Source of the DNA: Methylococcaceae bacterium
GTDB taxonomy: Bacteria > Pseudomonadota > Gammaproteobacteria > Methylococcales > Methylomonadaceae
Length of the DNA stretch: 8,039 nt
Direction of reading: 5' to 3'
Assembly: GCA_030618325.1 (NCBI GenBank)
Contig: JAUXDP010000142.1
Location: forward strand, 1-8,039
How positions within the stretch are numbered: the first letter of the stretch is position 1; every line of letters begins with the position of its first letter. The position numbers and the translations under genes were made by a program. The notes beneath the pieces were generated by a model. It was not told the DNA's origin. It did no database searches and was given only the letters and a program-made list of their open reading frames with translations. Of this stretch, positions 6,465 through 8,039 are shown piece by piece.

Positions 6465-6507
6465 AATGTTAGTTTGAGTTATCAATTCAAATTAACATTA
6501 ATTTTTT
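6465..6507. repeat. AT-rich 13-bp inverted repeat with following T-run
   Basis: AATGTTAGTTTGA (6465-6477) and TCAAATTAACATT (6487-6499) match at 12 of 13 positions around a 9-nt loop. Six T (6502-6507) follow on the + strand. It lies about 100-130 nt past the stop of the - strand DUF3570-type gene. It may act as a 3' end structure or as a protein-binding site. Confidence 0.4.
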
Positions 6508-6596
6508 GTTCTTTTGTGGATGCTGGCCTCTGATTGCTAGTCCGACCAGGGAGAGAAGAGTTACAGTGAAAACTTCAGTATAAGAATGGATGCTTG

Positions 6597-8039
6597 TTAA
6601 AATGCATAACTCCAACGAGCTGAAAAGGTTCCATTTCTTTCCAGTTGATAGCCATTAAAATCATGGATAACGGGTTGTAACCACTCGAGACTCAGGCTAT
6701 GACCGGCAAATTCACCATTTGGTGCAGACAAAGCAATTCCTAGACCAATATCCCAGAATTGGCCACCGTAATTATTGGGGTTTTCAAGCGGGGTCGGTTC
6801 AGGATCTGTAGGGGGGTCAGTTGGAGGAATCACCCTGTTAATTTGGCCTCTGATTTTATCCTGAGCTTTATAGACATTACGCACAGATAAAGAAAGCCAA
6901 TCTAATGGCCGATACCCCGCCCAGACTGAACCCTGAATTTCATCACCCAAGGCGTACCCTAGATTGTTTCTGCTTTGCAGACGTTTAGTCCCGGAGACCT
7001 GTGCGCCCCATGACCAGCGTCCGGCGTTACCTAGATAGGTTAGGCTGGGTTTAAGATCCCACGTGCCACTACCCAGTTGCATTCCGAAACTTTGCAAATC
7101 GGTATCTTCAGCTTCCGTATTATCAAATGTTGCCTCGATGCTTCCGGTAGGAGCACTGACTCCTATGCCCAGATGCAAATGATGATTATCTGTTTCAAAT
7201 AACTTAACTAACGCAACCATCAAAGTATCGCCAAGACCTGCGGATGCGTGTTCACCCCCTTCATCCGAATCTGAACTGGGTAGCGCCCGCATTTCCATAT
7301 TCATATCGATTAGCTGAGGCATAACCATCACGTTTAACCAATCAGTTGGCGCATACATGAAATTAAACATATGCATATGCATGATCATTTCATCAGCTTT
7401 AAAAGTGCACGTTAATTTGCCACAAGCCCTACGTACAATTTCATTATCACCCACTCCAACAGTTCCTCGAATAGTGCTGCCAGACCAGTCACTGAACATA
7501 TAATTATAACCGACCATCATATCACCAGCTTTATCAAGCATATGTCCAAACATCACACCAGCAGGTGGGTGCCCGTGATGATGTTTATGTCTGTGTTGAT
7601 CATTGTGCCCACTTCCGGTACCGCTCAGGCTCGATAAATTAACATTGAGAGAACCGCTGACTAAAAAAGAATCAATGTCCGCGTAGTCATTAGTGCCATT
7701 ACCACCGAGTTTAAAATCCCCGCGATGGCTGTAATATTCAAATCCTGCGTTTAGCCTGACCCCTTTCGCAAACTCTTTACTAAAAGAAATGCCGGCTCCT
7801 AGTTTGCCAAAGCCAGATAGCCGATAATCACTGGAGTAATATCCATCCGTCCTTGGCGCCAAAAAAAACGGGGCAAAAAAATCAGCTGCACTTTGTGAGT
7901 AATATCTGACACTGGGTGTGACGGTAATGCCATACGGCAAATTCTGATACCAGGCAAGCTCAAAAGTATGTGAACTGATATCCCAGCTATCTGTATAAAA
8001 CCGATAATCAAAGTGAAGTCGGATCGTAGCCATGTCGTT
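6597..8039 (-). CDS. DUF3570-type outer-membrane protein fused to a His/Met-rich second barrel (5' end outside window)
   Basis: The frame is open to the window edge (Asn-Asp precede the Met at 8033), so the start lies outside; 480 residues are visible. Numbering from that Met, residues 1-135 match the end of DUF3570 proteins (HFDYRFYTDSWDISSHTFELAWYQ, VTPSVRYYSQSAADFF). These have alternating beta-strands typical of an outer-membrane barrel. A linker at 143-155 has seven His in 13 residues. Residues 156-478 begin PPAGVMFGHMLDKAGDMMVGYNYMFSDW, the look of a transporter family related to phenol-degradation MetA proteins. That part carries Met/His clusters at 216-226 and 236-248, a Cys204/Cys209 pair, a Pro-rich loop (402-418) and a C-terminal aromatic strand ending in Phe, the usual barrel assembly signal. 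A metal-related role, perhaps copper, is inference. DUF3570 genes often neighbour DUF4266, ApbE and thioredoxin-like genes, which would be beyond the edge. Confidence 0.82.
   Translation of the reverse strand, partial: NDMATIRLHFDYRFYTDSWDISSHTFELAWYQNLPYGITVTPSVRYYSQSAADFFAPFFLAPRTDGYYSSDYRLSGFGKLGAGISFSKEFAKGVRLNAGFEYYSHRGDFKLGGNGTNDYADIDSFLVSGSLNVNLSSLSGTGSGHNDQHRHKHHHGHPPAGVMFGHMLDKAGDMMVGYNYMFSDWSGSTIRGTVGVGDNEIVRRACGKLTCTFKADEMIMHMHMFNFMYAPTDWLNVMVMPQLIDMNMEMRALPSSDSDEGGEHASAGLGDTLMVALVKLFETDNHHLHLGIGVSAPTGSIEATFDNTEAEDTDLQSFGMQLGSGTWDLKPSLTYLGNAGRWSWGAQVSGTKRLQSRNNLGYALGDEIQGSVWAGYRPLDWLSLSVRNVYKAQDKIRGQINRVIPPTDPPTDPEPTPLENPNNYGGQFWDIGLGIALSAPNGEFAGHSLSLEWLQPVIHDFNGYQLERNGTFSARWSYAF

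Larger units (their letters stand above)
6271..6596. other. Intergenic region without a gene
   Basis: This is 326 AT-rich nucleotides between two genes on the - strand. No coding frame of useful length with a ribosome site was found on either strand. It holds the two inverted repeats listed separately. By position it should contain the 3' end of the DUF3570-type transcript and the lipoprotein promoter. The best - strand -10-like word is TATACT, complementary to about 6376-6381, with no convincing -35 box. Confidence 0.6.

Noticed and set aside
1..8039. CRISPR array, insertion sequence or prophage genes
   Set aside because: No regularly spaced repeats, transposase motifs, terminal inverted repeats or phage-like proteins were seen.

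Overview
The window looks like chromosomal DNA from a fairly AT-leaning gammaproteobacterium. The grounds are a YgiQ/DUF3362 radical SAM protein, an adjacent lipB-lipA pair closely matching the E. coli enzymes in spacing, a tRNA gene with an encoded CCA end, and an outer-membrane DUF3570-type protein. The genus cannot be fixed from sequence alone.

Layout from left to right. (1) Positions 2-1096, + strand: the C-terminal half of a YgiQ-family radical SAM protein, running in from outside the window. (2) Positions 1135-1683: a complete BrnT/BrnA type II toxin-antitoxin operon. Its near-consensus promoter overlaps a perfect 9-bp inverted repeat that also covers the toxin start codon, so the toxin mRNA is predicted to be leaderless. 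(3) Positions 1782-1942: a stand-alone tRNA-Thr(UGU) gene with its own promoter and a clear intrinsic terminator. (4) Positions 2086-2250: the relic of a second, unrelated small antitoxin-like gene, broken by an in-frame TAG and lacking a visible toxin. (5) Positions 2276-3850: lipB then lipA, stop codon abutting start codon, encoding the octanoyl transfer and sulfur insertion steps of lipoate synthesis. (6) Positions 3899-5716: a membrane cation/proton antiporter with a C-terminal RCK-like cytosolic part, 48 nt after lipA on the same strand. (7) Positions 5749-6270, - strand: a small predicted lipoprotein with a canonical EF-hand-type calcium loop. (8) Positions 6271-6596: a 326-nt gap with two inverted repeats and no gene. 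(9) Positions 6597-8039, - strand, running out of the window: a two-part outer-membrane protein, a DUF3570 barrel joined by a His-rich linker to a Met/His-rich second barrel, which suggests a role with a transition metal such as copper.

Housekeeping genes (ygiQ, tRNA-Thr, lipBA) are interleaved with accessory material. The ygiQ-lipB interval carries one intact and one decayed antitoxin-type locus on either side of the tRNA gene, which suggests an integration or turnover spot. The most unusual items are the operator/leaderless design of brnTA, the decayed antitoxin overlapping the region upstream of lipB, and the fused His/Met-rich DUF3570 protein. No CRISPR array, IS element or phage gene was seen.
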